Origin: Acinetobacter sp.
Lineage (GTDB): Bacteria; Pseudomonadota; Gammaproteobacteria; Pseudomonadales; Moraxellaceae
Assembly (NCBI GenBank): GCA_031277915.1
Contig: JAITLL010000047.1
Span: forward strand, 62,001-126,000
Reading direction: 5' to 3'
Length of the DNA: 64,000 nt
Part shown: positions 7,603 to 17,824 of the stretch, piece by piece
How positions within the stretch are numbered: the first letter of the stretch is position 1
Layout: the number at the start of each line of letters is the position of its first letter
Position numbers and translations under genes: made by a program
The notes under the pieces: generated by a model
What the model was told of the DNA's origin: nothing
Database searches by the model: none
What the model saw: the letters and a program-made list of their open reading frames with translations, nothing else

Positions 7603-10600
7603 TTAGCTACGCACTTTAATGAGTGTTGGGGTAAGTTCATCCCAACGCTGTTTTGCAGCGTCCATTGCTTTCATTTTAATATGGCCATAACCACGAACTT
7701 CTGCTGGTAATTTTGCAATTTGTTCAGCAACAGCCAAATTGTGATTGTCTGGTGCTTCAACAAGTGCTTCAACAAATGCGATGTAACGGTCACGCCATGC
7801 TTGTTCGTGTTGACGCTCTTCTTGACGTGCAAATGGGTCAAGGAAAGTTTCACGAAGCCATTGTAAGCGTGCAAGCATCATCATTGGGAAGCGCATCCAG
7901 TAACCGAATGCACGTTTACGAACATTTTTCAGACCACCAAGTAACGCTGGTGGAGCAAGATGATACGTTAAACGTAGGCCTTTACCGAACTGTGTCTCAA
8001 TCGATTCTTTGAAGTTTTTGCCTGTTAAAAGACGTGCAACTTCATATTCATCTTTGTATGCCATAACTCTGTATAGCTGAGTGGCAATCGTACCTGTTAA
8101 CTCTTCTGGTAATTTTTTAGCAGCCAGTTCTACAAGGGTACGATATTTAGCTGCATAAGCTTCATTCCAATAGTCTGTTAGACGAGTAGAACGGTCTTCA
8201 ACAAGTTCAGCCAAAGTTTGTGGAGTTTTGGCTTTTGGCATTGCTGCAAGTAAACGTGCAGCTAAAGTTGGATCACTTGCAAGATGACAACCTACACGGA
8301 AAGCTTCGAGGTTTTTTTCAACAGCAGTACCATTTAAGCGAATTGCTTTTTCAATGCTTTCACGTAATAGCGGAATGCGGCCAGATTGCCAAGCCATACC
8401 GAGTAACAACTGGTTGGTATAAATTGCATCACCCAATAGTAGTGTTGCAATACGAGCGGCTGGCAGAGAAACCAGTTGGCCTTGACGGACACGACCACGG
8501 AGACGATCAATTAAATCGCTAATAGGTGCATACCAGTCACGAGATTTAATAAACTCAGAAGTCGGGGTACTGTCTTCATTCACAATAACCAACGCATCAT
8601 CTTTTAAACGAGATAGAGCAGCGCTACCACCAGCGACTACGGCATCTGCACCAATGAGTAATTCACATTGACCTGCTGGAATTTTGGTAGAAGAAATTTG
8701 CTCATCACTTGCTGCAAGTTGGACGTATGAATAAACCGTACCACCTTTTTGAGCAAGTCCAGCCATGTCCATAACACGTGTTGCTTTACCTTCTAGGTGA
8801 GCCGCCATACCAAGGAGCGCACCAATAGTCACCACACCTGTACCGCCAATACCACCGACCATAATACGACTTGGAATGTCATATAACTGAGGAATAATTG
8901 GTGATGTTGGCCAGCCTGCACCAATGCCTTCAAATTTAGCAGGGCGTTTCATATCACGTGTATGAACAGTCACAAAACTTGGGCAGAATCCTTCGGCACA
9001 AGTAAAGTCTTTATTACAGCTACTTTGGTTAATTTGACGTTTAGTCCCTAAAGCTGTTTCTACAGGTTCAATAGATAAGCAGTTTGATTTTTTCGAACAG
9101 TCGCCACAGCCTTCGCAAATATCACTGTTAATGTATAAACGTTCAGCTGGGTCAGGATAGGCATCACGTTTACGACGACGGCGTTTTTCACTGGCACAGG
9201 TTTGTACATAAATTAAAGCAGTTACACCTGAAACTTCACGTAGCTCACGTTGAACTGCGTCAAGCTCATTACGGTGGCGAATTTCGACACCCGCTGCAAT
9301 GCCATCTTCTTCATTTAATAGTTTAACTTCATCAGTCACGATGACTTGTTTTTTAATACCTTCGGCAGCAAGCTGACGAGTTAACTGTGCAACGCTCAAA
9401 TGTCCATCTACATGCTGACCACCTGTCATAGCGACCGCATCGTTATAGAGAATTTTGTAGGTAATATTAATTTTTGCAGCGATAGACTGACGAATTGCTA
9501 AGTAACCTGAGTGGAAATACGTTCCATCGCCAAGGTTGGCAAAAATATGTTTTTCATTGGTAAAGTGTGATGCACCGACCCAACTTACACCTTCACCACC
9601 CATTTGAGAGAATGTTTCGGTACCACGGTCTAGCGAAACGGCAATATAGTGACAACCAATACCACCTAGAGCACGGCTACCTTCAGGAACTACGGTTGAA
9701 GAGTTATGTGGACAACCACTACAGAAATACGGTTTACGTTCAGCAAGATCAATGACACGTTTTGCTTCTTGTTCTGCTTTTAGTAGTAAGTCGATTCTGC
9801 TTTGGATTTGTACTTTTAAGCTTTCCGGAATATCTAGTTTTAAGAAGCGAGCAGCCAGCATTTTTGCAATAGGTTCAGGCTGATACTCATAGTGACCAAT
9901 GAGCGGTGCTTCTTCAATAGAGGTACTCCATTCACCTTTACCATCGGTTGCTTTACCAATCACATGTGGGCGTTTGTCATCAGGAAGTGAGTACAACTCA
10001 TCTTTAATTTGCGCTTCAATAATTGGACGTTTTTCTTCAATAACGATCAGTTCTTGCAAGCCTTCGGCAAATTCACGAATACCTTGTGGTTCTAAAGGCC
10101 AAATCAGTCCAACCTGATAAACACGTAACCCAAGCTGTTGGGCAGTTTCATCTTCAATACCTAAAATACGTAAGGCTTCAATGGTATCTAAATAACCTTT
10201 ACCGCTTGCAGCAATACCAATACGCGCATTTTCACAAGGCCATGTTACGGTGTTGATTTTATTCGCGCGGGCATAAGCCAAAACAGCAGGTAAGCGATAT
10301 TTATAAAGACGTTCTTCTTGCTGAATGCCATGATCTGGCCAACGAATATTAACGCCGTCAGCAGGGAAATTGACATCCTCTGGTATAACCGGAGTCACTC
10401 GGTTTAGGTCAACATGAACTGAAGCAGAGGTTTCCACAATTTCACTGACTAGCTTCATTGAAGACCAAAGGCCAGAAAAACGTGAAACAGCAATGGCGTG
10501 AACACCAAAGTCTAAAATTTGTTGAACGGATGTTGGGTAGAAAATTGGAATACCACAACCAATCATGACATGCTCAGACTGGTGAGGGATGGTAGAAGAT

Positions 10601-11085
10601 TTACATGAGTGGTCATCACCAAATAAAGCAACGACACCACCACGTTCAGATGTACCAGCTAAGTTAGCATGGCGGAGTACATCGCCTGAACGGTCAACAC
10701 CCGGGCCTTTACCATACCACCATGAAGACACTCCATCATATTTGCCTTGGCCTGAAAGGTTAACTTGTTGCGTACCCCAAATTGCGGTAGCAGCTAAGTC
10801 TTCGTTTACACCAGGTTGAAATACAACATTATGGGATTTAAGCAATGCTTGAACTTGCCAAAGGAAACTATCATAGTTACCAACAGGAGAACCGCGATAA
10901 CCAGAAATAAAACCAGCAGTTTGATAACCATTCATCGCGTCACGGCGAGTTTGGGCAAGAGGCAACCGAACAAGTGCCTGAATGCCAGTCATATATGCTG
11001 TACCGTTATCACTTACATATTTATCTTCAAGTGACACATCCTTTGTTGCAATAATATTTGGAGTGACTTTTGTAGCTATATTCAT
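7603..11085 (-). CDS. Indolepyruvate ferredoxin oxidoreductase, alpha and beta parts fused
   Basis: 1160-residue thiamine-diphosphate enzyme that oxidatively decarboxylates aryl-pyruvates (indolepyruvate, phenylpyruvate) to aryl-acetyl-CoA. The N-terminal region carries GFISGYRGSPVG of the IorA type. The TPP-binding FANLGDGTYFHSG is near residue 523. Cysteine motifs CSGCPHNSS, CEGCGDCSKKSNC and CNKDFTCAEGFC suggest iron-sulfur clusters, and the C-terminal part starts with GGIGGTGVVTIGALLG near residue 741, corresponding to the gamma/beta subunit. Fusion of IorA and IorB in one chain is common in proteobacteria. A strong AAGGAGA site precedes the ATG. A LysR gene is divergent, and probably controls it. 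Confidence 0.9.
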   Translation of the reverse strand: MNIATKVTPNIIATKDVSLEDKYVSDNGTAYMTGIQALVRLPLAQTRRDAMNGYQTAGFISGYRGSPVGNYDSFLWQVQALLKSHNVVFQPGVNEDLAATAIWGTQQVNLSGQGKYDGVSSWWYGKGPGVDRSGDVLRHANLAGTSERGGVVALFGDDHSCKSSTIPHQSEHVMIGCGIPIFYPTSVQQILDFGVHAIAVSRFSGLWSSMKLVSEIVETSASVHVDLNRVTPVIPEDVNFPADGVNIRWPDHGIQQEERLYKYRLPAVLAYARANKINTVTWPCENARIGIAASGKGYLDTIEALRILGIEDETAQQLGLRVYQVGLIWPLEPQGIREFAEGLQELIVIEEKRPIIEAQIKDELYSLPDDKRPHVIGKATDGKGEWSTSIEEAPLIGHYEYQPEPIAKMLAARFLKLDIPESLKVQIQSRIDLLLKAEQEAKRVIDLAERKPYFCSGCPHNSSTVVPEGSRALGGIGCHYIAVSLDRGTETFSQMGGEGVSWVGASHFTNEKHIFANLGDGTYFHSGYLAIRQSIAAKINITYKILYNDAVAMTGGQHVDGHLSVAQLTRQLAAEGIKKQVIVTDEVKLLNEEDGIAAGVEIRHRNELDAVQRELREVSGVTALIYVQTCASEKRRRRKRDAYPDPAERLYINSDICEGCGDCSKKSNCLSIEPVETALGTKRQINQSSCNKDFTCAEGFCPSFVTVHTRDMKRPAKFEGIGAGWPTSPIIPQLYDIPSRIMVGGIGGTGVVTIGALLGMAAHLEGKATRVMDMAGLAQKGGTVYSYVQLAASDEQISSTKIPAGQCELLIGADAVVAGGSAALSRLKDDALVIVNEDSTPTSEFIKSRDWYAPISDLIDRLRGRVRQGQLVSLPAARIATLLLGDAIYTNQLLLGMAWQSGRIPLLRESIEKAIRLNGTAVEKNLEAFRVGCHLASDPTLAARLLAAMPKAKTPQTLAELVEDRSTRLTDYWNEAYAAKYRTLVELAAKKLPEELTGTIATQLYRVMAYKDEYEVARLLTGKNFKESIETQFGKGLRLTYHLAPPALLGGLKNVRKRAFGYWMRFPMMMLARLQWLRETFLDPFARQEERQHEQAWRDRYIAFVEALVEAPDNHNLAVAEQIAKLPAEVRGYGHIKMKAMDAAKQRWDELTPTLIKVRS

Positions 11086-11213
11086 TTATATCTCCTTAGA
11101 ATTTTTAGTAGCTCGGACTACTTTCTTTTTTCAACATCCAGTTGAATATTTGGAGCAAGTGACATACGAAATAAAAAAAGATCGGTTCCTCTTCTTAAAA
11201 AAGAATTAGTGCC

Positions 11214-11227
11214 AATGTATGTACATT
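11214..11227. promoter_or_regulatory. Candidate LysR site between iorAB and its divergent regulator
   Basis: AATGTA-TG-TACATT is a 14-base interrupted palindrome in the 205-base divergent intergenic region, 64 bases before the LysR start. LysR proteins often bind short interrupted palindromes of this kind. The call is from symmetry and place only. Confidence 0.3.
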
Positions 11228-11290
11228 TAGTCATTGTGGTTGAACTAAACTGGTGCAACAATCCGTAATTTAGGAAAACATATTTACGTT

Positions 11291-12232
11291 ATGCGCAAAA
11301 ATCTCGATGGTGGACTATTGCATGCAATGCATGCATTCCTGAAAGTGATTGATAGCGGGAGTTTCACAGCAGCAGCTGAGCAGATGGATCTGACCACAGC
11401 ACAGGTTTCACGTCTTATCAGCGAGCTAGAAACACGCTTAGGTACAAAACTCATACAACGCTCGACGCGCCAGCAGGCACTGACTGATATTGGGGCGAGC
11501 TATGCAGAGCGTTGTCGACAAGTCATTTCAATGGTGGATGAAGCTGAATCAGAAGTCGCTGGAACAGCCTCAAAACCGAAAGGACGTTTACGTGTATTAA
11601 GTATGGGAAGCTTTGGGCATCACTACGTCTTTCCAGTGATGGCCGAGTTTTGCAAACATTACCCCGAACTAACCGTGGAATATACGACCTCACAGTATGT
11701 TCCAGACCTGTTGGCAAAAGGGGTGGATGTCAGTCTGTATCTGACTGAATCATTAACAGATTCTCGTTTTGTTGCACGCAGAATTGGCACTATCTTTTCT
11801 GTTTTATGTGCTTCACCTGCTTATTTAGAAAAGCATGGAGTACCAAAGTCCCCAGAAGAATTAAAAGATCATGCTTGTTTACGCTTGGTAAACCCGTCGA
11901 TTACGCCAGATTGGCATTTGTTAAATACAAGTGGTGAGTCTTATCAAGTCGACATTGGCGGGCAACTCATTGCAGATAACCCAGAGTTATTGTTAGATGT
12001 TGTGCAACAGGATATGGGAATCGCATTATTGCCGATGTTTTCGGCTTTAGATGCAGTTCAGAATGGAAGATTATGCCATATCTTGCCAGAGTGGCGTTCG
12101 CCCGATATAGGGGTTTATACGCTATTGCCTTCACGCCATTTCATTGATGCTAAAACGCGTGCATGGTTAGATTGGGTGGAAGAATATATTTCGCCAAGAA
12201 TTGAAATGGATGCTTCTTATTTTTATAAATAA
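11291..12232 (+). CDS. LysR-family transcriptional regulator
   Basis: 313-residue regulator. The N-terminal winged helix-turn-helix reads HAFLKVIDSGSFTAAAEQMDLTTAQVSRLISELETRLGTKLIQRSTR, and the rest is a two-lobed periplasmic-binding-like effector domain. It is transcribed away from the indolepyruvate oxidoreductase gene with a shared 205-base promoter region, the usual arrangement for a LysR regulator and its target. The effector is probably an aromatic pyruvate or related amino acid catabolite, by inference from the neighbour only. Confidence 0.88.
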   Translation: MRKNLDGGLLHAMHAFLKVIDSGSFTAAAEQMDLTTAQVSRLISELETRLGTKLIQRSTRQQALTDIGASYAERCRQVISMVDEAESEVAGTASKPKGRLRVLSMGSFGHHYVFPVMAEFCKHYPELTVEYTTSQYVPDLLAKGVDVSLYLTESLTDSRFVARRIGTIFSVLCASPAYLEKHGVPKSPEELKDHACLRLVNPSITPDWHLLNTSGESYQVDIGGQLIADNPELLLDVVQQDMGIALLPMFSALDAVQNGRLCHILPEWRSPDIGVYTLLPSRHFIDAKTRAWLDWVEEYISPRIEMDASYFYK

Positions 12233-12423
12233 TCAGATAAATTTTTTAAGGACTACAATTGAAAAAGGATGAAGAATAATACGGATTTAGAACAAAAATA
12301 GGGTAGAGAATGCTTCTGTTGAGAGAGGCATTTAATACAGAGATAAATGATAAATTTTAAAAAAATTGCATGAGAGATTAGTCCCAATTCCTGAATGAAA
12401 TGAGATAAAGATTAGAGGGGATG

Positions 12424-12461
12424 ATCTGGTACTTCGCCTAATAGTAAGCCTTATACCAGAT
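12424..12461. terminator. Inverted repeat downstream of the liu operon, possible weak terminator
   Basis: Arms ATCTGGTA and TACCAGAT are 22 bases apart, in the 251-base gap between the LysR gene and the 3' end of the liu operon. There is no clear T-run, so it may be a hairpin that protects the operon mRNA rather than a terminator. Nothing else stands out in the gap. Confidence 0.3.
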
Positions 12462-12483
12462 GCTGAGCTATTTTAATTTATGA

Positions 12484-13386
12484 CTAGGCACACTTGGTTT
12501 GCCAATAAGCATTTGCATAATTGGACAAGCTTTTTCGGTTTAATACATTGCTAATATTTTGGCTGGCTTGCATCAATTTTTCTAGGTCAATGCCAGTTTC
12601 AAATCCCATGTGTGAAAGCAAATAAAACAGATCTTCGGTCGATACATTGCCAGAGGCACCTTTGGCATAAGGGCAACCACCGAGTCCTGCAAGAGACGAA
12701 TCAAAAACACGAATGCCTTGCTGTAAAGACTGATAAATATTGGCAATCGCCATGCCATAGGTGTTGTGGAAATGTCCTGCTAACACTGAGCTATCTAGCT
12801 CAGCCAGACAGGCTTGCCAAACCTTTTGAACTCGATCTGGTGTAGCCGTGCCAATGGTTTCACCTAAAGACACTTCATAGCAGCCCATGTCATAGAGCCG
12901 TTTAACAACTTTTACGACTTGTTCAGGTGCAATTGCACCTTCATAAGGACAATCGACAATACAAGAGACATAACCTCGTACACGTATGTTATGTGCTTTT
13001 GCCGCGCTCATGACATCGCTAAATTTCTCAAAGCTCTCGTCGATTGAGCAGTTGATATTTTTACGGGTAAAGCTTTCAGAAGCTGCGGTAAACACCGCAA
13101 CCTCTTTGCATCCTACCGCTTGAGCTGTTTCAAAACCTTTGATATTGGGGGTGAGCAGACTAAATTGCACATCGGCTGTTTGGGGTAATTGCTTAAATAG
13201 CTCGTCACTTTGAGCCATTTGCGGTACCCATTTTGCCGAAACGCATGAACCGACTTCAATCGATTTCAGACCTGCATCAATCAGGTCGTTAATAAAGTTT
13301 AAGCGTTGTTCGACGGTTAAAGCCTGCTTTTCATTTTGGAGGCCATCTCTGGGACCGACCTCCACGATTTTGACAAACTCACTCAT
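12484..13386 (-). CDS. Hydroxymethylglutaryl-CoA lyase
   Basis: 300-residue enzyme that cleaves 3-hydroxy-3-methylglutaryl-CoA to acetyl-CoA and acetoacetate, the last step of leucine breakdown. The N-terminal EVGPRDGLQNE and the C-terminal signature GLGGCPYAKGASGNVSTED, with the catalytic Cys, are both intact; HFHNTYG supplies metal-binding histidines. Length matches the family. Its start overlaps the end of the carboxylase alpha subunit by 4 bases (ATGA type), so it is the last gene of the liu operon (liuE position). Confidence 0.95.
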   Translation of the reverse strand: MSEFVKIVEVGPRDGLQNEKQALTVEQRLNFINDLIDAGLKSIEVGSCVSAKWVPQMAQSDELFKQLPQTADVQFSLLTPNIKGFETAQAVGCKEVAVFTAASESFTRKNINCSIDESFEKFSDVMSAAKAHNIRVRGYVSCIVDCPYEGAIAPEQVVKVVKRLYDMGCYEVSLGETIGTATPDRVQKVWQACLAELDSSVLAGHFHNTYGMAIANIYQSLQQGIRVFDSSLAGLGGCPYAKGASGNVSTEDLFYLLSHMGFETGIDLEKLMQASQNISNVLNRKSLSNYANAYWQTKCA

Positions 13387-15374
13387 GCAACTTCCTCCTG
13401 AGCAGGCTGAAATTCCACAAGCTCATCGCCAGCTTTGACCTGATCACCAACTTGGAAATAGGAATCTACAATCAAGCCGTCTTTAGGCGCACGAATGGTA
13501 TATTCCATTTTCATGGCTTCAAGCGTCATTAAAATATCGTCTTTTTTCACGCTATGATTTGCGCTCACCAGTACTTGTGTGACCACACCCGGCATTGGGG
13601 CTTTTAAGTGACCTTCGTTAGCTTGGCTATCTGCTTGATTAAAGTCTTGGCGAATATAAGCAAACTTATAACTTTGTCCATTTTGGAACAAGGTAATGCC
13701 TTGCTGACTTTGGTTAAAAGATAGCTTTTGCTGAGTCTCATCAATTTGAACAGAGGCAGTATGTGCATCAATCAATTGACCTGAAATTGGGTAGCTTTGT
13801 CCGTTATATTCTGCGGTGAAGCCATCTTCATTTGAGGCAAACTTGATTTGGATATTTTGGTTTAAATAATTCAGTTTAATGCTGTGCTGATAGGCAATAT
13901 TTAAACGCCAAAGTGGTTGAGCTTGCCAAAGCTGTTTTTGGCTTGAGCTGTTGTTATTAAGTTTGCTTAGAAACTCAATAAATGCCGCTGCCACCACAAG
14001 TTCTGGTTTGATCTCTTCAGGGCTAAACAAGAAGTTTTGTTCACGTTGAATCAGGTTAGTATCAAGCTTGGCTTGTTTAAAAGATTCGCTACGAACAATT
14101 TTTTCAAGAAAAGCGATATTGTTGCCTAAGCCATCGACATGGAATTGGCTTAAAGCGTGTTGCATTTGAATGAGCGCAGCTTCACGGTTTTTACCCCATA
14201 CGATCAGTTTGGCAATCATTGGGTCGTAATACGTCGTGATTTCATCACCTTCAACAATACCGCTGTCTACACGCACATATTGGTTTTGAGTTGGGTAGTG
14301 TAGATAGTCAATTTTACCGATTGCAGGTAAAAAGCCTTTTTCAGGTTCTTCGGCGTAAATACGTGCTTCGAGCGCATGTCCGTGAATTTGCAATTCGTTT
14401 TGTAGTTTAGGCAAAGGTTCGCCATAAGCGACACGAAGTTGCCATTCAACCAAGTCTTCACCTGTAATCATTTCAGTGACAGGGTGTTCGACTTGTAAGC
14501 GTGTATTCATTTCCATGAAATACGCTGTACCGTCTTGTTCTACAATAAACTCAACCGTACCGGCACCAACATAATCTACGGCACGTGCAGCATCAATTGC
14601 AGCTTGGCGCATTGCATTGAGCTTTTCGCTTGGCATTTGTGGAGCAGGGGCTTCTTCTAGCACTTTTTGGTGACGGCGTTGTACTGAACAGTCGCGTTCA
14701 AACAAATGTACGTAGTTGCCATGTGTATCACCAAACACTTGTACTTCAATATGGCGAGGCTGAATCACATAACGCTCAATCAAGACATCATCATTACCAA
14801 AGCTCGATTTGGCTTCACGTTTACAAGAGGCTAAGGCATGCAGAAAATCTTCACTGCGTTCAACCAGACTCATGCCTTTACCACCACCACCGGCACTGGC
14901 TTTAATTAAAACAGGATAGCCAATTTGATCTGCCTGTTGCTTTAAAAAGTCAGCGTCTTGGTTGGTTCCGTGATAACCCGGTGTTAAAGGAACGCCTGCT
15001 TTTTCCATTAAAGCTTTAGAGGTCGCTTTTAAGCCCATCGCTAAAATGGCATCTACTGGTGGGCCGATAAAGCAAATGTTGTGTTGTTGGCAAGCGAGTG
15101 CAAACTGATCATTTTCAGAAAGGAAACCGTAGCCCGGATGAACCGCTTGGCTGCCCGTATCAATTGCTGCTTGAATAATGCGGTCGGCTTGTAAATAACT
15201 TTGTGTTGCAGGGGACTGACCAATATAAACTGCTTCATCGGCAAGTTTGACATGTTGTGCATTTGCATCTGCATCGGAGTAAACAGCAACTGTTGCAATA
15301 CCTAATTTTTTAGCTGTGCGAATCACACGGCAAGCAATTTCGCCACGGTTCGCAATTAAAATCTTTTCAAACAT
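13383..15374 (-). CDS. Methylcrotonoyl-CoA carboxylase, alpha (biotin) subunit
   Basis: 663 residues: biotin carboxylase followed by a biotin carrier domain. It starts FEKILIANRGEIACRVIRTAKKLG. The ATP-grasp loop is KASAGGGGKGM, and the biotinylated lysine is Lys622 in LEAMKMEY. The enzyme carboxylates 3-methylcrotonyl-CoA together with the beta subunit encoded two genes upstream (liuB); the gene order fits liuD. AAGGA precedes the ATG. Propionyl-CoA and acetyl-CoA carboxylase subunits are similar, but the surrounding leucine pathway genes make the MCC assignment firm. Confidence 0.93.
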   Translation of the reverse strand: MFEKILIANRGEIACRVIRTAKKLGIATVAVYSDADANAQHVKLADEAVYIGQSPATQSYLQADRIIQAAIDTGSQAVHPGYGFLSENDQFALACQQHNICFIGPPVDAILAMGLKATSKALMEKAGVPLTPGYHGTNQDADFLKQQADQIGYPVLIKASAGGGGKGMSLVERSEDFLHALASCKREAKSSFGNDDVLIERYVIQPRHIEVQVFGDTHGNYVHLFERDCSVQRRHQKVLEEAPAPQMPSEKLNAMRQAAIDAARAVDYVGAGTVEFIVEQDGTAYFMEMNTRLQVEHPVTEMITGEDLVEWQLRVAYGEPLPKLQNELQIHGHALEARIYAEEPEKGFLPAIGKIDYLHYPTQNQYVRVDSGIVEGDEITTYYDPMIAKLIVWGKNREAALIQMQHALSQFHVDGLGNNIAFLEKIVRSESFKQAKLDTNLIQREQNFLFSPEEIKPELVVAAAFIEFLSKLNNNSSSQKQLWQAQPLWRLNIAYQHSIKLNYLNQNIQIKFASNEDGFTAEYNGQSYPISGQLIDAHTASVQIDETQQKLSFNQSQQGITLFQNGQSYKFAYIRQDFNQADSQANEGHLKAPMPGVVTQVLVSANHSVKKDDILMTLEAMKMEYTIRAPKDGLIVDSYFQVGDQVKAGDELVEFQPAQEEVA

Positions 15375-15385
15375 GATGATCGTCC

Positions 15386-16189
15386 TTAATTGTTGTTATT
15401 CGAGTTAGAAACCCAAGCAGGCTGCTGCTTATTTAAAAAGGCACTTAGACCTTCTTTTGCCTCGCTGCCTTGACGAACTTGAGCAATATGATGTGCTGTC
15501 TGTTGCAGCAAGTCATTACTCATGGTCTGGTTGCTCACCATTTGAATGAGTTGTTTTGATGCCGCTTGAGCATGCGGGCCACCGAGTAATAGAGCATCAA
15601 TAATTTCTTGAACTTTTTTATCTAAGTCTTCGGCATCTGCAACTTCGTGGGCCAAGCCAATTTGTTTGGCATCACGTGCTGAAATTCGCTCGGCAGTTAA
15701 GAAGTAACGAGAGGCTTGTCTTGCACCAATCGCACGAATCACATAGGGACTAATGGTAGAAGGAGCAAGCCCTAAACGAACCTCAGAAGTTGCAAACTTA
15801 GCATCAGTACTGGCAATGCAAATATCACATGCCGATGCCAAACCCATGCCACCACCAAAAGCAATGCCATGCACACGAGCAATCGTCGGTTGTTTAAGTG
15901 TTGCAAGTGCATCAAGCATTTGTGCAAGTTTTAATGCATCTGCTTCATTTTCTGCTGAAGATGCCTGACCTGCCTGTTTCATCCAGTTGAGGTCGGCACC
16001 TGCCGAAAAGCTTTTACCGCGACCCGCTAAAACAACAACACGAATATCATCACGTGTATTGATTTGCTTAAAGCAAGCTTGTAGCTCTTCAATGACTGTA
16101 GTATTAAAAGCATTGTGTAGTTCAGGACGGTTCAGCCAAACATAGGCAACCTGACCTTGTTGTTCGAGTTGTAAAAATTGATAGCTCAT
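15386..16189 (-). CDS. Methylglutaconyl-CoA hydratase (enoyl-CoA hydratase family)
   Basis: Crotonase-fold enzyme, 267 residues. The oxyanion-hole segments are AGRGKSFSAGADLNWM and RVHGIAFGGGMGLASACDI; the segment ATSEVRLGLAPSTISPYV holds the usual catalytic acidic region. In the liu pathway it hydrates 3-methylglutaconyl-CoA to HMG-CoA (liuC position). The ATG at 16189 is preferred over a GTG two codons earlier because AGAGG ends five bases before it. It lies between the two carboxylase subunit genes, 11 bases from one and 9 from the other. Confidence 0.9.
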   Translation of the reverse strand: MSYQFLQLEQQGQVAYVWLNRPELHNAFNTTVIEELQACFKQINTRDDIRVVVLAGRGKSFSAGADLNWMKQAGQASSAENEADALKLAQMLDALATLKQPTIARVHGIAFGGGMGLASACDICIASTDAKFATSEVRLGLAPSTISPYVIRAIGARQASRYFLTAERISARDAKQIGLAHEVADAEDLDKKVQEIIDALLLGGPHAQAASKQLIQMVSNQTMSNDLLQQTAHHIAQVRQGSEAKEGLSAFLNKQQPAWVSNSNNNN

Positions 16190-16198
16190 ATACACCTC

Positions 16199-17800
16199 TT
16201 ACATGCGGAACACGCCAAATTTGGTTGGCTGGATTGGAGCATTCATAGCAGCAGCAAGGCTTAAACCAAGTACCTGACGAGTTTGAGCTGGATCAATTAC
16301 ACCGTCATCCCAAAGGCGGGCAGAAGCATAGTATGGATGGCCTTGGCGCTCGTACTGTTCACGAATTGGTTGTTTAAACTCGTCTTCTTGTTGAGCTGAC
16401 CACTCAGCACCTTTTTGCTCAATCTGATCACGTTTTAAGGTAGAGAGTACGCTTGCTGCTTGCTCGCCACCCATTACTGAAATACGAGAGTTTGGCCAAG
16501 TCCATAAAAAGCGTGGTGAATAAGCACGTCCGCACATACCGTAGTTACCTGCACCAAACGAACCACCAATAATTAAGGTGAGTTTTGGTACATTTGCGGT
16601 TGCAACTGCCATAACCAATTTGGCACCGTTTTTTGCAATTCCTTCATTTTCATACTGGCGACCAACCATGAAGCCCGTAATGTTTTGTAGGAATAACAAT
16701 GGAATATTGCGCTGTGTGCATAGCTCAATAAAGTGCGCACCTTTTTGTGCAGACTCGGAAAATAAAATCCCGTTATTGGCAATAATGCCGACTGGCATGC
16801 CATAGAGCGAAGCGAAGCCAGTAATCAGTGTTGAACCAAAACGTGCTTTAAACTCATCAAAACGAGAGCCGTCTACAATACGCGCAATCACTTCGCGAAT
16901 GTCAAAAGGCTTACGTGCATCACTTGGGACTACGCCGTAGAGTTCAGATGCATCAAATAGTGGCTCATCAACTTGTTTATTTAATTCATTTGGCTTCTTG
17001 TTTAGGTTAGCAACAATGTTTCGTGCAATCGCAATTGCATGTTCATCATTTTCGGCTAAATGGTCAGCTACACCCGAAAGACGTGTGTGGACATCACCAC
17101 CGCCTAAGTCTTCACTGCTCACCACTTCGCCAGTTGCAGCTTTTACCAGAGGAGGGCCGCCTAGGAAAATCGTACCTTGATTACGAACAATAATGGTCTC
17201 ATCAGACATGGCAGGTACATAAGCACCACCTGCGGTACAGCTACCCATCACTACGGCAATTTGGGCAATACCTAGGCTCGACATACGTGCTTGATTGTAG
17301 AAAATACGTCCGAAGTGATCACGGTCTGGGAAAACCTCGTCTTGCATTGGTAAATAGGCACCGCCTGAGTCGACCAAATAAATACAAGGCAAGTGATTTT
17401 GTTCAGCAATTTCCTGGGCACGTAAATGCTTTTTAACAGTAAGTGGGTAATACGTTCCGCCTTTAACCGTTGCATCGTTGGCAACGATCATGCAAGTTAC
17501 GCCGTTGACTTGACCAATACCCGCAATCACACCCGCGGCAGGAACATCATCTTCATAAACGTTGTACGCTGCCAATTGACCAATTTCTAAAAATGCCGTA
17601 CCGACATCAACCAGTTGATCAATACGTTCACGGGGTAAAAGTTTACCTCGAGCCAAGTGTTTTTGACGGGCATTTTCACCACCGCCTAAAGCAATACGCT
17701 GGGCAACTTGTTTGAGATCTGTGACCAATGTTTGCATGGCTTGCTGGTTTGTTTTGAAGTCTTCACTTCGAACATTAATCTTGCTTTGTAATTGGTTCAT
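16199..17800 (-). CDS. Methylcrotonoyl-CoA carboxylase, beta (carboxyltransferase) subunit
   Basis: 533-residue carboxyltransferase. Diagnostic stretches include [53 protein letters not shown] and [26 protein letters not shown], the last typical of MCC beta rather than propionyl-CoA carboxylase. The start chosen (17800) has AGGA eight bases upstream; another in-frame ATG at 17809 would sit directly on that site. Together with the biotin subunit it forms the large MCC complex in the cytosol (liuB position). Confidence 0.94.
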   Translation of the reverse strand: MNQLQSKINVRSEDFKTNQQAMQTLVTDLKQVAQRIALGGGENARQKHLARGKLLPRERIDQLVDVGTAFLEIGQLAAYNVYEDDVPAAGVIAGIGQVNGVTCMIVANDATVKGGTYYPLTVKKHLRAQEIAEQNHLPCIYLVDSGGAYLPMQDEVFPDRDHFGRIFYNQARMSSLGIAQIAVVMGSCTAGGAYVPAMSDETIIVRNQGTIFLGGPPLVKAATGEVVSSEDLGGGDVHTRLSGVADHLAENDEHAIAIARNIVANLNKKPNELNKQVDEPLFDASELYGVVPSDARKPFDIREVIARIVDGSRFDEFKARFGSTLITGFASLYGMPVGIIANNGILFSESAQKGAHFIELCTQRNIPLLFLQNITGFMVGRQYENEGIAKNGAKLVMAVATANVPKLTLIIGGSFGAGNYGMCGRAYSPRFLWTWPNSRISVMGGEQAASVLSTLKRDQIEQKGAEWSAQQEDEFKQPIREQYERQGHPYYASARLWDDGVIDPAQTRQVLGLSLAAAMNAPIQPTKFGVFRM

Positions 17801-17824
17801 AAGATGCATCCTTATTTATAATTA

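Noticed and set aside
8220-9755. Plus-strand ORFs across the indolepyruvate oxidoreductase gene
   Set aside because: Shadows of a long, well-supported minus-strand coding frame with conserved cofactor motifs.
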